Notes under the pieces: generated by a model
What the model was told of the DNA's origin: nothing
The model's database searches: none
The model's input: the letters and a program-made list of their open reading frames with translations, nothing else
DNA from: DATHBD01 sp035296325
GTDB taxonomy: Bacteria > Actinomycetota > Actinomycetes > Mycobacteriales > Micromonosporaceae
Reading direction: 5' to 3'
Assembly: GCA_035296325.1 (NCBI GenBank)
Contig: DATHBD010000051.1
Coordinates: 332,911-396,910, forward strand
DNA: 64,000 nt
Shown: positions 43,801 to 52,717 of the stretch, in pieces
How positions within the stretch are numbered: the stretch's first letter is position 1
Layout: each line of letters begins with the position of its first letter
Made by a program: the position numbers and the translations under genes

Positions 43801-44893
43801 GCCGGTCCGCCACAAGCTCCAGGTACAGATCTTCGAACCAGGTGGCCGTCTTCGCCATGTCCAACCGCTCCGCGCCTGCGGCTGCCCGGCGCAGCCGCTG
43901 ATGCAGGACCGGCTCCATCGCCGCCACAATTCCGTCCGCCAGGGCGACCGCGGAGCCGGGCTCCGTCAGGATCCCGTTGTGGCCCTCTGTCACGAGATCA
44001 CGAAGGCCACCGACCGCCGTCGCGACGACCGGCACGCCGGCCGCCAACGCTTCCATCACGACGACAGGCAGGCCCTCGTACGTCGAGCTGAGCACCACAA
44101 GGTCGGCTGCGGCGACGAGGCGCCCGGCTCCGGCAACATGGCCCAGCATGCGGACCCGGCCGGCGAGGTTGCGCCTTTCGATCTCCGCCGCGATGCGAGC
44201 CCGCATCGGGCCGTCACCGGCCAGCAGGAAGAGCGCGTGAGGCTGCGCTGCGATCACCGCCTCGGCGGCCCGGATCAGCAGTAGATGGTTCTTCACCGGC
44301 CTCAGGTTCGCGACGCACACCACCAGGAAAGCGTTCACCGGCACGTCGAACTGCGCTCGGATGCTCGCGGCCCGGTCGGCCCACCGCCGTTGCTGTGCCA
44401 CGTCCACGCCGTGCACGCGGGTCACCAACCGTTTCGCACCGCGTACCGTCGGGGCCGCGGCCACCTGTGGCGACACGGCGATGGTCCGGTCTTCCCATCC
44501 TCGGGTGATCCCGTCGACGAGCATGGTCGCCGGCCGGTAGGCGACGCTGTGCACGGTGGACACGAACACCGGCCGGCGTGGCATCAGGCGGATCAGTGGT
44601 CGCAGCAGTCCGGCCGGCAACGGCGAGTGGGCGTTGATGACGTCCGGAGCGTGTCGCCACACCAGTGCGAGCAGCCGCAGGTAGGCGAGGATCGACGGCG
44701 CCGACGTGAGGTCCACGACGCGGATGCCGGCATCGCGCAACCGGCCCACCAGGCGGCCGTCCGAGGTGCGCAGGCACGCAACCAGGTAGTCACATTGATG
44801 GCGGGGCGCCATCCGCAGGCGCTCGGTGAGCAGCACCTCGGCACCGCCGGTGTCGAGGGTCTTGATCAGTTCAAGAACGCGAAATCGCCGCAC
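43793..44893 (-). CDS. Family 4 glycosyltransferase A
   Basis: A 366-residue GT-B fold enzyme that transfers a sugar to a lipid-linked acceptor. The N-terminal glycine loop is KTLDTGGAEVLL. The donor-binding region is SSTYEGLPVVVMEALAAGVPVVAT, with the retaining-enzyme EGLPxxxxEA Glu pair. VVCVANLRPVKNHLLLIRA is the linker strand. It overlaps the next upstream gene by 23 bases, so expression is coupled. The donor is not predictable. Confidence 0.9.
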   Translation of the reverse strand: MRRFRVLELIKTLDTGGAEVLLTERLRMAPRHQCDYLVACLRTSDGRLVGRLRDAGIRVVDLTSAPSILAYLRLLALVWRHAPDVINAHSPLPAGLLRPLIRLMPRRPVFVSTVHSVAYRPATMLVDGITRGWEDRTIAVSPQVAAAPTVRGAKRLVTRVHGVDVAQQRRWADRAASIRAQFDVPVNAFLVVCVANLRPVKNHLLLIRAAEAVIAAQPHALFLLAGDGPMRARIAAEIERRNLAGRVRMLGHVAGAGRLVAAADLVVLSSTYEGLPVVVMEALAAGVPVVATAVGGLRDLVTEGHNGILTEPGSAVALADGIVAAMEPVLHQRLRRAAAGAERLDMAKTATWFEDLYLELVADRRA

Positions 44894-46007
44894 GGCCGCT
44901 CCCTCCCGACCTACCCGGGGAGACCCGCAGTGACGTCCGGTACCACTCCTCTACCCGCGCGGCTACGGCGTCCCAGCCCAGCCCGCCAACCGCCGGCGGG
45001 CCCAGCGCCATCATCCGACGCCGAGCCGCGGCATCGTCCGCTACTTCACCGAGGACGCGCACCAGGTCGGTCACCGATTCGGATTCGAAGAGCCGATACA
45101 CCTGCCCGGGGGGCACGACCGGCTCCAGAGTTGCGGCCGACGACAGCACCACGGCGGTGCCGAGAGCCAGTGCCTCCAACGCGGCAGTCGGGACACCTTC
45201 GCCCTTGCCGACGAGGTGACGCGAGGCCAGTACGAAAATCTCGGCGCTTGCTACCAGGCGATACACCTCGTCGCGGGCGAGGGCGCCGACCAGGTGCACG
45301 CCGGCAACGCCCTCTGCCAACCGCCGCAGCCGCGCGCCGTCAGGGCCGTCACCCACGATCACCAGCCGTCCGCCCCTACCGTTGGCCGGTAGCCGGTGCC
45401 AGGCGTTGATGAGCAGCTCATGGTTCTTCACCGCATCGAGGGAGCCGACACTGACGACCAGCCCCGGCTCCCGCGCCTCCGCGGTCCGAAACCGCGACAG
45501 CGCGGGCAGATCCAGCCCGCTGCAGGCGACCCGGATGCGATTGCGGTCCACGCCCCGGCGCATCAGGTCGGCTGCCGGCCGCACACCCAACGCCATGACG
45601 GCGTCGACATGACCGAGCGCCCAGCCGGCCAGCCGGTGGTGCCGATCAGCAAGCGCGCCGTGGACCGTCAGGAACAGCGGAAGACGTAGCCGCCTACAGG
45701 CTGGTCCGAGCAGGAGCGCCTCCACATGGTCCCCATGCAGGTGCACCAGATCGAACCGGGGAGTCGCACGCAGCGCGGTCGCCACCTGGGCGGCGAAGGC
45801 CAGGACGTCGGACCTCGCCGACAGCAGTCGACTCCCGGCCGTTGCGGGTAGGGCCAGCTCCGTGGTCCCGGCGGGTTGGACGCCATGGCGGAACGCCACC
45901 GTCACGTCATGGCCCTGGTGAAGCTGGGCCGCCGTCAGGCACCCGACGTGGCGCTCTTTTCCACCCGGCTCCGGGGGCACGCGGTAGGACACCCGCAGGA
46001 TCCTCAC
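44871..46007 (-). CDS. Family 4 glycosyltransferase B
   Basis: A 378-residue GT4 enzyme. VRILRVSYRVPPEPGGKERHV gives the N-terminal loop, DLVHLHGDHVEALLL the acceptor side, and SVGSLDAVKNHELLINAW with VGKGEGVPTAALEALALGTAVVLSS the donor site (EG..xxxEA). GTG 46007 overlaps the previous stop by four bases (GTGA). It adds one sugar of the repeat unit, presumably different from its paralogues. Confidence 0.9.
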   Translation of the reverse strand: MRILRVSYRVPPEPGGKERHVGCLTAAQLHQGHDVTVAFRHGVQPAGTTELALPATAGSRLLSARSDVLAFAAQVATALRATPRFDLVHLHGDHVEALLLGPACRRLRLPLFLTVHGALADRHHRLAGWALGHVDAVMALGVRPAADLMRRGVDRNRIRVACSGLDLPALSRFRTAEAREPGLVVSVGSLDAVKNHELLINAWHRLPANGRGGRLVIVGDGPDGARLRRLAEGVAGVHLVGALARDEVYRLVASAEIFVLASRHLVGKGEGVPTAALEALALGTAVVLSSAATLEPVVPPGQVYRLFESESVTDLVRVLGEVADDAAARRRMMALGPPAVGGLGWDAVAARVEEWYRTSLRVSPGRSGGSGRAAISRS

Positions 46008-47209
46008 CTCGTCGGCGCTCTCGCCGGGGCGGCGGCAACCTGCCTGATGAAGTCGGCGAACCGGTCGATGCTCGCGTCGTAGTCGTGCCGGTCCACCACG
46101 AGCCGACGCGCGCGGTCGCCCATCGCGCCTGCCGATGGATCGCCGAGGAGTCGTATCACGGCGGCCGCCCACGCCGCTGGATCGTCAGTCGGCACAAGCC
46201 GACCGACATCAGCGGTGACGAGCTCGCGGTGCTCCGGAATGTCGCTGCAGATCACCGGGACGCCGGATGCCATGGCCTCCAGCACCGCTCTCGGCTGGCC
46301 CTCGGACCAGGACGGGTGCAGCAGACACCGGGCTCCAGCCAGCCGGCGCACCACATCCGGGTGATCAACGGCACCCGCCAGTTCGATGTCATCGCCCAGG
46401 CCGAGCCGATCGATCAGAACCTCGAGCACCGGGCGGCGATCGCCCTCACCGAGGATCACCAGGCGAGCGCCCGGAACCGCGTCCAGGACCGCCCGCCACG
46501 CGTGGACCACGGTCGTGTGGTTCTTGCGGGCGGCCAGGGCGCCAACCATGATCGCGTATGGACGGTCGCCGCCACCGGCCACCGACCGGTCCTGGAGTGC
46601 GCCAGGCGTCGGAGCAAACAGCGCGGTGTCCACCCGGCTCCCGATCATGGCGACCGGCGTGTCGCACATGCCTGCCACGGCCGCCCGCAGGACGTCACTG
46701 ACCACGCGGACTCCGTTCGCCCGGCGTACCGCGAACCGCGCCACCGCGCCGAGCGAGATGCGCTTGAGGCGGCCGCCGTACTCCGGGCCGGGTTTGAGCA
46801 CCTCACCCTGGATCTGGACGAGATGCGGCATGGTCGACCGGGCGCGGCTCGTCTCGATCGCCAACGCCGCGAGCGGATCGCTCGAGATGAGGATCCGCCG
46901 ACCGTTGGAGCCGTCGGATGCTGCCGCGCCCGGCCCGGCGGCCGCGGCGCGGTCGACGGCCCTTCGCGCGGCGAGCAGAAATGTGAGGCGGTCACGATCG
47001 GGCACCCGGTGCAACCGCACAGCGCCCAGATCCACGTCACCGACCGGCGCTCCACCTTGCGGGACCACAACGTCGTAGCGGCCACCCAACCGACGGGCGA
47101 GCGCCAACGCCGGTCGAAGGTTGAGGTCATCCGGTGTGAGCAACGGCCGCCAAGGGCTGGATCCCACCAGGATCACCGAGACGTCCGCGGCGTTTTCCGG
47201 CCGGCTCAC
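46004..47209 (-). CDS. Family 4 glycosyltransferase C
   Basis: A 401-residue GT4 enzyme with the Asp-rich N-terminal half typical of GT-B (DLNLRPALALARRLGGRYDVVVPQ). The donor region is HPSWSEGQPRAVLEAMASGVPVICSD, an EGxPxxxxEA motif. AIMVGALAARKNHTTVVHAW is the inter-domain strand. It overlaps neighbours by four bases on both sides. Substrates unknown. Confidence 0.9.
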   Translation of the reverse strand: MSRPENAADVSVILVGSSPWRPLLTPDDLNLRPALALARRLGGRYDVVVPQGGAPVGDVDLGAVRLHRVPDRDRLTFLLAARRAVDRAAAAGPGAAASDGSNGRRILISSDPLAALAIETSRARSTMPHLVQIQGEVLKPGPEYGGRLKRISLGAVARFAVRRANGVRVVSDVLRAAVAGMCDTPVAMIGSRVDTALFAPTPGALQDRSVAGGGDRPYAIMVGALAARKNHTTVVHAWRAVLDAVPGARLVILGEGDRRPVLEVLIDRLGLGDDIELAGAVDHPDVVRRLAGARCLLHPSWSEGQPRAVLEAMASGVPVICSDIPEHRELVTADVGRLVPTDDPAAWAAAVIRLLGDPSAGAMGDRARRLVVDRHDYDASIDRFADFIRQVAAAPARAPTR

Positions 47210-48324
47210 AGCAGGTCCGCGAGCATGTGCGCGACCTGGCCCGGTGAGAACCGTGCCACCGCCCGCTGGCGCAACGCGCCCCCGAGGTCGCCCCGACCGG
47301 CCGGCCCCAGGCGAGCGACGGCGAGGACCTTCTGCGCCATTCCCTCGACGTCGCCAACCGCAGTGATGTACGGGTAGTCCCGCCCCACCACGTCGGCGGA
47401 CCCTCCGGCGTCGGTCGTGACAATCGGCACGGCAGCCGCCATCGCCTCCAGCAGGACCCGGGGGAAGCCTTCCTCATAGCTGGGCATGAGGAAGCAGTCA
47501 GCGGCGGCGTACACCTCCGGAAGCCGGTGGTTGGCCACCGGTCCGACGACGTCGAGGTCGGTGATGTCCGCGGCGGCACGCTCCAGGTCGGAACGGTCCG
47601 GGCCGTCACCCACGACAACCAGGCGAACCGGCTGGTCGAGCCTTCGGCGGACCACGTCCAGCAGTGGCACCAGCAGCCGGGTGCCCCGGCGGAACGAAAG
47701 CCGGTGTACGAACAGCAGCACGAATTCGTCGTCCGCCCAACCCATCTCGGAACGGACGCGGGCCCGGTCGGTGCAACCCAACGGCGCGAAGCGGCGCGGG
47801 TCGATGTCGTTGTAGAGCAGGTCGACCCGGTCGGGATCCAGCCCCCACCGCCGAGCCATCACGCCGACCATCGTCTCCGGGCCGGTGACGAGGCGGTGGA
47901 CGAATCGGAGGAGGACCCAGTTGATGCCGTCATCCACCTTGGCGCCGATCCCCCGGCGTCGCCCCGGCTCTATGAGATCGGCGGTGCCGCTGCGCCAGAG
48001 CAGGATCCGGTGGCGGTACAGCGGGTAGGTCATCAGCAGCACGACGAGGAAGAACCGGGAATAGCGCAGGAAGTACGTGCGATGTCCACGCGCGGCGCAG
48101 GTCCGAATCACATTGAAGGTGCCGATCAGGCGGCCGAGCCGGCCTCGGCCCGGGACCGTGAGCAACAGCCCTACGCCGGGCATCGCGGTCGGACCCACAC
48201 CGCGCTCGATCACCGCCGCCAGTTCGGTGCGAGTTCCGAGCGCTTCGAGAAGTGCCGGGATGTGCGCGAAGTGTTGCGACTCGTCGGGGCCGAGTTGCGG
48301 TATTACGTACACAAGCCTACTCAT
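47206..48324 (-). CDS. Family 4 glycosyltransferase D, first gene of the leftward GT chain
   Basis: A 372-residue GT4 enzyme. MPSYEEGFPRVLLEAMAAAVPIVTTD is the donor motif and LLFVHRLSFRRGTRLLVPLL the strand before it. The N-terminal half includes a hydrophobic stretch (FFLVVLLMTYPLY) that could sit in the membrane interface. ATG 48324 lies eight bases after a minus-strand TACTAT (48338-48333) with no ribosome-binding site, so the operon may start with a leaderless message. Confidence 0.88.
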   Translation of the reverse strand: MSRLVYVIPQLGPDESQHFAHIPALLEALGTRTELAAVIERGVGPTAMPGVGLLLTVPGRGRLGRLIGTFNVIRTCAARGHRTYFLRYSRFFLVVLLMTYPLYRHRILLWRSGTADLIEPGRRRGIGAKVDDGINWVLLRFVHRLVTGPETMVGVMARRWGLDPDRVDLLYNDIDPRRFAPLGCTDRARVRSEMGWADDEFVLLFVHRLSFRRGTRLLVPLLDVVRRRLDQPVRLVVVGDGPDRSDLERAAADITDLDVVGPVANHRLPEVYAAADCFLMPSYEEGFPRVLLEAMAAAVPIVTTDAGGSADVVGRDYPYITAVGDVEGMAQKVLAVARLGPAGRGDLGGALRQRAVARFSPGQVAHMLADLL

Positions 48325-48440
48325 TACCGTTGATAGTAAGGCTCAAGACCGTTTCGCGCGGTAAGTACCTGATACGTCACCCGACACCCGGTTCCCGGGC
48401 GGGCCGAGCGGTTGCAGCCCATTCCGAGCGAGGAGCGCCC

Positions 48441-49361
48441 ATGCCTACCACCGTGGCCGGCATGCTCAACATGGTGTGGACCCATCCGGCCAACCGCGGC
48501 CGGCGGGTCCGCGCCCTGGCTGGCATGGCGGCATGGCAGGCGTGGAAGCGCATGGTCCGCCGACCGGTTGATCTTCGGATCTACGACGACCTGACGTTCC
48601 GCGCGTACCCCGACAGCACCGCGCCTGGACGGTTCATCTACTTCGGCGGTCTCCCCGATTACGAGGAGATGACGTTCATGCGGCACTACCTCCGGCCGGG
48701 GGACGGCTTCCTGGACGGCGGCGCCAACGAGGGCATGTTCACGCTGCTCGCCGCCAAGCTGGTCGGCAGCACCGGCGAGGTGCACGCGTTCGACGCTGTG
48801 CCGGTCTACCTCGACCGCCTGCGCGACAACCTACGGAGCAATCGGATGGACTGGGTGACCGTCCATCCTCAGGCTCTCGGTGCCGAGGCCGGGCCGACGT
48901 CGTTTGTGCTGCGCGGCACCGGCTCGCGGATCCAGACCTCACCCGGCCAGGGCAAGACTGTCGCGGCGTCGATTGTCCGCCTCGACGACGTGATCCCGGA
49001 GCGCCGCTGGGCGATGGGCAAGCTCGACATCGAGGGCGCGGAGTTGTTGGCGCTCAAGGGCGCCAGCGCGCTTTTCGAACGTCACGAGCCAGCCGTCTGG
49101 ATGCTCGAACTCGTCGACCGGCAGTTGGAACGCTTCGGCGCATCGATTCACACGGTCCGGCAGTGGCTGGACGACCGGGGCTACGACCTTGTGCTGTACG
49201 AGCCGGAACACCGGCGCTTCGTCACAGCGCCCGACCCGCTGTATCCGTTGGCGGACGCGCTCGCGTTGTCCCGCCTTCGGCGACCCGAGGTCGAGGCCCG
49301 CATTTCTGCCGATCCCAGCTCGACGGGCATTGATCTTCGAGCCAGGGCTGAACGCCCCTGA
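48441..49361 (+). CDS. FkbM-family methyltransferase
   Basis: A 306-residue SAM O-methyltransferase. FLDGGANEGMFTLLAAKLVG near residues 92-111 is motif I, AFDAVPVYLDRLRDNLRSN the acidic strand end, and LDIEGAELLALKGA near 193-206 the FkbM hallmark. It probably methylates a sugar of the polysaccharide, since it diverges from the GT chain and precedes further sugar genes. ATG 48441 has GAGGAG seven bases upstream. Confidence 0.9.
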   Translation: MPTTVAGMLNMVWTHPANRGRRVRALAGMAAWQAWKRMVRRPVDLRIYDDLTFRAYPDSTAPGRFIYFGGLPDYEEMTFMRHYLRPGDGFLDGGANEGMFTLLAAKLVGSTGEVHAFDAVPVYLDRLRDNLRSNRMDWVTVHPQALGAEAGPTSFVLRGTGSRIQTSPGQGKTVAASIVRLDDVIPERRWAMGKLDIEGAELLALKGASALFERHEPAVWMLELVDRQLERFGASIHTVRQWLDDRGYDLVLYEPEHRRFVTAPDPLYPLADALALSRLRRPEVEARISADPSSTGIDLRARAERP

Positions 49362-49488
49362 CGGTGCTGCGGCCGCTTATGCACGTTCCCGGTTAGCAAT
49401 ACCGAATCTCCGCTTTTGGGATATAAAGCCTCTATAGGACACCGTTCGACGCCACCTCGGTCGTCGTCGCCGTTCCGGAGGAGCGTGG

Positions 49489-50694
49489 ATGGACAGCCTC
49501 GGTCGGCGGATCCGCGTGATGCGCGTACTGGCTCGGATCAACATCGGTGGACCGGCGATGCAGGTCACCACGCTGTTGCGCGGGCTCGACCCGGAGCGGT
49601 ACGACCATCGGCTCTACACCGGTCACGTGGCCGAGGATGAGGCCGACTACCAGCAACTGTGCGCCGCCGACACCGAGGTGCACCGGATCCAGACCCTCGG
49701 TCGACGGGTGCGGGCCGGCGGTGACGCCCGGGCGCTGGCCGATCTGGTTGCGCAGATGCGGCGGTTCCGGCCGCACATCGTGCACACCCACACCGCGAAG
49801 GCCGGCGTGCTCGGCCGGATGGCGGCGCTGTTGGCGCGGGTCCCGGTGCGCGTGCACACGTTCCACGGGCACCTGCTGCACGGCTACTTCCCCCCGGCGA
49901 AGACGTGGCTGGTGACCGCCGCGGAGCGGGGACTGGCTCGGCACACCGATCACCTGGTCGCCGTCGGTGACCGGGTGCGCGACGACCTGCTGCAGGCCGG
50001 GATCGGCCGCGCCACGCAGTACTCGGTGATCGCACCCGGCACGGTGCTCAAGCCGCTGCCGGACCGCCTCCGCGCCCGTCGACTCCTGGGTTTGCCGGCC
50101 CACGGGCCGGTCGTCGCGTGCGTCGGCCGGGTCACCGGCATCAAGCGCCCCGATCGGCTGGTGGCGGCGGCCCGCGCGGTACGCCATGCGGTGCCCGGCA
50201 CGACGTTCGTGGTGTGCGGCGACGGCGACCGGCTGGAGGAGACCAGGCGGGCCGCGGCCGACCTGGGGAACACGATGCGGTTCACCGGCTGGCGCGCCGA
50301 TGTGGAGACCGTCTACGCGGCCGCCGACATCGCGATCCTCACCTCCGACAACGAAGGCACGCCGGTATCGCTGATCGAGGCCGCGCTGGCCGGCCTGCCC
50401 GCCGTGGCGACGCGCGTCGGCAGCGTGGCGGACGTGGTGACCGACCAGGTCACCGGGCTGCTCTGCCGGACCGATGCGGACGACCTGGCCCGCCAGACGG
50501 TACGCCTGCTGCGCGACGACGCCCTGCGCGAGCGCCTTGGCCGCCAAGCCCGGGCCCTGGCCGCCGACCGGTTCGCAGGGCAGCGGCTGGTGGCCGATAC
50601 CGACCGGTTGTACACCGCCATCGCCGTAGCTCACGGCTGGTGGCGGGCCGGCCATCCCGCAGCATCGGCAACTCGAGAGGACGTGCGTCGATGA
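49489..50694 (+). CDS. Family 4 glycosyltransferase E
   Basis: A 401-residue GT4 enzyme. ARINIGGPAMQVTTLL is the N-terminal loop, HIVHTHTAKAGVLGRM and HTFHGHLLHGYF the acceptor side, and LTSDNEGTPVSLIEAALAGLPAVAT the donor motif. It is of the UDP-sugar:lipid-linked type seen near epimerases. It overlaps the epimerase gene by four bases (ATGA at 50691-50694). A 127-base leader with a low-GC stretch precedes it. Confidence 0.9.
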   Translation: MDSLGRRIRVMRVLARINIGGPAMQVTTLLRGLDPERYDHRLYTGHVAEDEADYQQLCAADTEVHRIQTLGRRVRAGGDARALADLVAQMRRFRPHIVHTHTAKAGVLGRMAALLARVPVRVHTFHGHLLHGYFPPAKTWLVTAAERGLARHTDHLVAVGDRVRDDLLQAGIGRATQYSVIAPGTVLKPLPDRLRARRLLGLPAHGPVVACVGRVTGIKRPDRLVAAARAVRHAVPGTTFVVCGDGDRLEETRRAAADLGNTMRFTGWRADVETVYAAADIAILTSDNEGTPVSLIEAALAGLPAVATRVGSVADVVTDQVTGLLCRTDADDLARQTVRLLRDDALRERLGRQARALAADRFAGQRLVADTDRLYTAIAVAHGWWRAGHPAASATREDVRR

Positions 50695-51626
50695 AGGTAC
50701 TGGTGACCGGCGGAGCGGGTTTCATCGGCGCGAACCTGTGCCAGTCCATGTTGGAGCGCGCCGAGATCAGCGAGGTGGTGGTCCTGGACGATCTGAGCAC
50801 CGGTTCGGCCACCAATCTCGTCGGCACCGACGTGACGTTCGTCGAGGGCAGCATCCTGGACCGGCCGCTCGTCGATGATCTCGTCGGCCAGGTCGACGCC
50901 GTCGTGCACCTGGCCGCCCGCCCGTCGGTGCCCCGGTCACTGGCCGACCCGGTGACCAGCCACCTGGTGAACGCCACCGGGACGCTCTACGTGCTGGAGG
51001 CCTGCCGCGCCGCGGGAGCATATGTGGTCGCGGCTTCCTCGTCCTCGGTGTACGGCTCGGTCATCGAGCTGCCGCGGCATGAGGAGCTGGCGACCCGGCC
51101 GCTGAGCCCGTACGCCGCGAGCAAGCTGGCCACCGAGGCATACGTGCTGGCCTACGCCACCTCCTTCGACCTGCCGACCCTGGCGTTCCGGTTCTTCAAC
51201 GTGTACGGCCCGCTGCAGGCCGCCGGGCACGCGTACGCCGCCGTGGTACCGGCATTCCTCGACGCCGCACTGCGCGGCGAGCCGGTACAGGTGCACGGGG
51301 ACGGGCACCAGACCCGGGACTTCACCTATGTCGGGACGCTGTGCGAGGTGCTCACCGACGCGGTGGTGCGTCGGGTGGTGTCGGATGCCCCGGTGAACCT
51401 CGCCTTCGGCGCCCGGGTCTCGCTGCTGTCGCTGATCGACCACATGTCCGCCCAGCTCGGCACCGTGATACCGGTCGAGCACGGGCCCGTGCGGCGCGGC
51501 GACGTGCGCGACTCGCAGGCCTCCAACGGTCGGCTGCGGTCGCTCTTTCCCGACGTGCGCCCGGTGCCGCTCGAGATCGGACTCAAGCGCACCCTCGACT
51601 GGTTCCGCGCCGGCGCGGCGTCATGA
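50691..51626 (+). CDS. NAD-dependent epimerase/dehydratase, UDP-hexose type
   Basis: A 311-residue extended SDR. TGGAGFIGANL near residues 6-16 binds NAD; SSSSVYGS and YAASK near 143-147 are catalytic; FFNVYGPLQ is the usual GalE-like segment. It is more GalE-like than the leftward paralogue and may make UDP-Gal or UDP-GalNAc. It is coupled to the GT before and the Pro/Ala-rich protein after by ATGA overlaps. Confidence 0.9.
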   Translation: MKVLVTGGAGFIGANLCQSMLERAEISEVVVLDDLSTGSATNLVGTDVTFVEGSILDRPLVDDLVGQVDAVVHLAARPSVPRSLADPVTSHLVNATGTLYVLEACRAAGAYVVAASSSSVYGSVIELPRHEELATRPLSPYAASKLATEAYVLAYATSFDLPTLAFRFFNVYGPLQAAGHAYAAVVPAFLDAALRGEPVQVHGDGHQTRDFTYVGTLCEVLTDAVVRRVVSDAPVNLAFGARVSLLSLIDHMSAQLGTVIPVEHGPVRRGDVRDSQASNGRLRSLFPDVRPVPLEIGLKRTLDWFRAGAAS

Positions 51627-52549
51627 GACGGGTCAGGGTCGCCGCGCTCGCCGGGTTCGTTGCCCTCGCGGCGGTCAACGCGGTTCTGGTACCGCTGGCG
51701 ATACGCTCCGATGACGCGCCCGCGGTCTACACCGAAGGGACGGGTACGCCGCGCGCCGGCCGCGCCGGCGGAACCCCGGATGGCAGCCGGGTGTCCGGCG
51801 GCACACCCACACCCCGCAGAACCGGCTCACCGGCCCCAACCGTCGTCGCGCCCGCCCCGGTCCCGCCATCGCCGGCCCCCGACCAACCCGACACCGGCAC
51901 ACCCGACACCGGCGCACCGCACGCCGGCGCACCGCACGCTGGCGCGCCCCAGGCCGGCAGGCCAGGCCGTGCTGCGACGGTACCGGGCACGCCACGCCGT
52001 GACGTACCGACCGCCGGGGCCACCACCCGCACCGCGTCCGCGGTCGCGTCCGCCGTCGACGCCGCGCAGCGGGCCACGGTCGCCGCCGCGCAGCGGGCCA
52101 CGGTCGCCGCGGCGCCCGCCGAGACGGGCGACGCACCAGCCGACGCCCCGATCCGCGTCCAGCCCATGCCGGTGGGCACCGTCGAGCACAGCCAACCCGC
52201 GCCGGTAGACCGACCGGATGAGCGCGTCGGTCCCCGGAATCTGCGCCACGGCGGGCCCGGGCAACGCAGCCGGGACAGGCAGCTGGCCCACCACCGGACA
52301 CGGTTGGACCGCCAACGCGCCCACGCCCCCGCCCACCACCTCGATGTCAGTCATCGATCCGAGGTCGCGGACCCGTCGACGGTCGCCGTGCTCGTACACC
52401 GCAGCCAACAGGGCGATGTGGCGGCCGCGGAACGGCTGGATGCGCTGCTGCGGCGGAGCACCCATCCGTGGTGGTCGCCGGCGGGAGAGGCGGACGACTC
52501 GCTGCTGGAGATGGCATTGGCGGCGGAAATCCTGGACCAGATGCCGTGA
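51623..52549 (+). CDS. Membrane-anchored Pro/Ala/Thr-rich protein
   Basis: A 308-residue protein of unknown role. One N-terminal helix (VAALAGFVALAAVNAVLVPLAI) is a signal anchor. It is followed by 150 residues of low complexity rich in Pro, Ala, Gly and Thr, with short repeats (TGAPHAGAPHAGAPQAG; AAQRATVA twice). The C-terminal 60 residues look folded (VAVLVHRSQQGDVAAAERLDALLRR). The stretch 52210-52350 has an unusual His/Arg-rich reading, and another frame reads more naturally, so a frameshift is possible. It overlaps the epimerase gene by four bases. Confidence 0.65.
   Translation: MRRVRVAALAGFVALAAVNAVLVPLAIRSDDAPAVYTEGTGTPRAGRAGGTPDGSRVSGGTPTPRRTGSPAPTVVAPAPVPPSPAPDQPDTGTPDTGAPHAGAPHAGAPQAGRPGRAATVPGTPRRDVPTAGATTRTASAVASAVDAAQRATVAAAQRATVAAAPAETGDAPADAPIRVQPMPVGTVEHSQPAPVDRPDERVGPRNLRHGGPGQRSRDRQLAHHRTRLDRQRAHAPAHHLDVSHRSEVADPSTVAVLVHRSQQGDVAAAERLDALLRRSTHPWWSPAGEADDSLLEMALAAEILDQMP
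52061..52108 (+). repeat. Two exact tandem 24-bp repeats
   Basis: Positions 52061-52084 and 52085-52108 are identical 24-base units encoding AAQRATVA twice. They lie in the low-complexity linker of the Pro/Ala-rich protein gene and could change in copy number without breaking the frame. Confidence 0.9.
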
Positions 52550-52717
52550 CCGGCGCGCCGGCACAGCGGCCGACCTCGTCCGGGTGTCACAACCGCCGAC
52601 CGGACTCGGCGCAGTCCGTGCGTCGGTATGGTCCGCATGGCACGCCCGTCCGCCCCGACCTGGGCTCGCGTGCGCGGTGGCGTCGCGTTTCCGATCCGAC
52701 AAGCAAAGGAACCTCGC

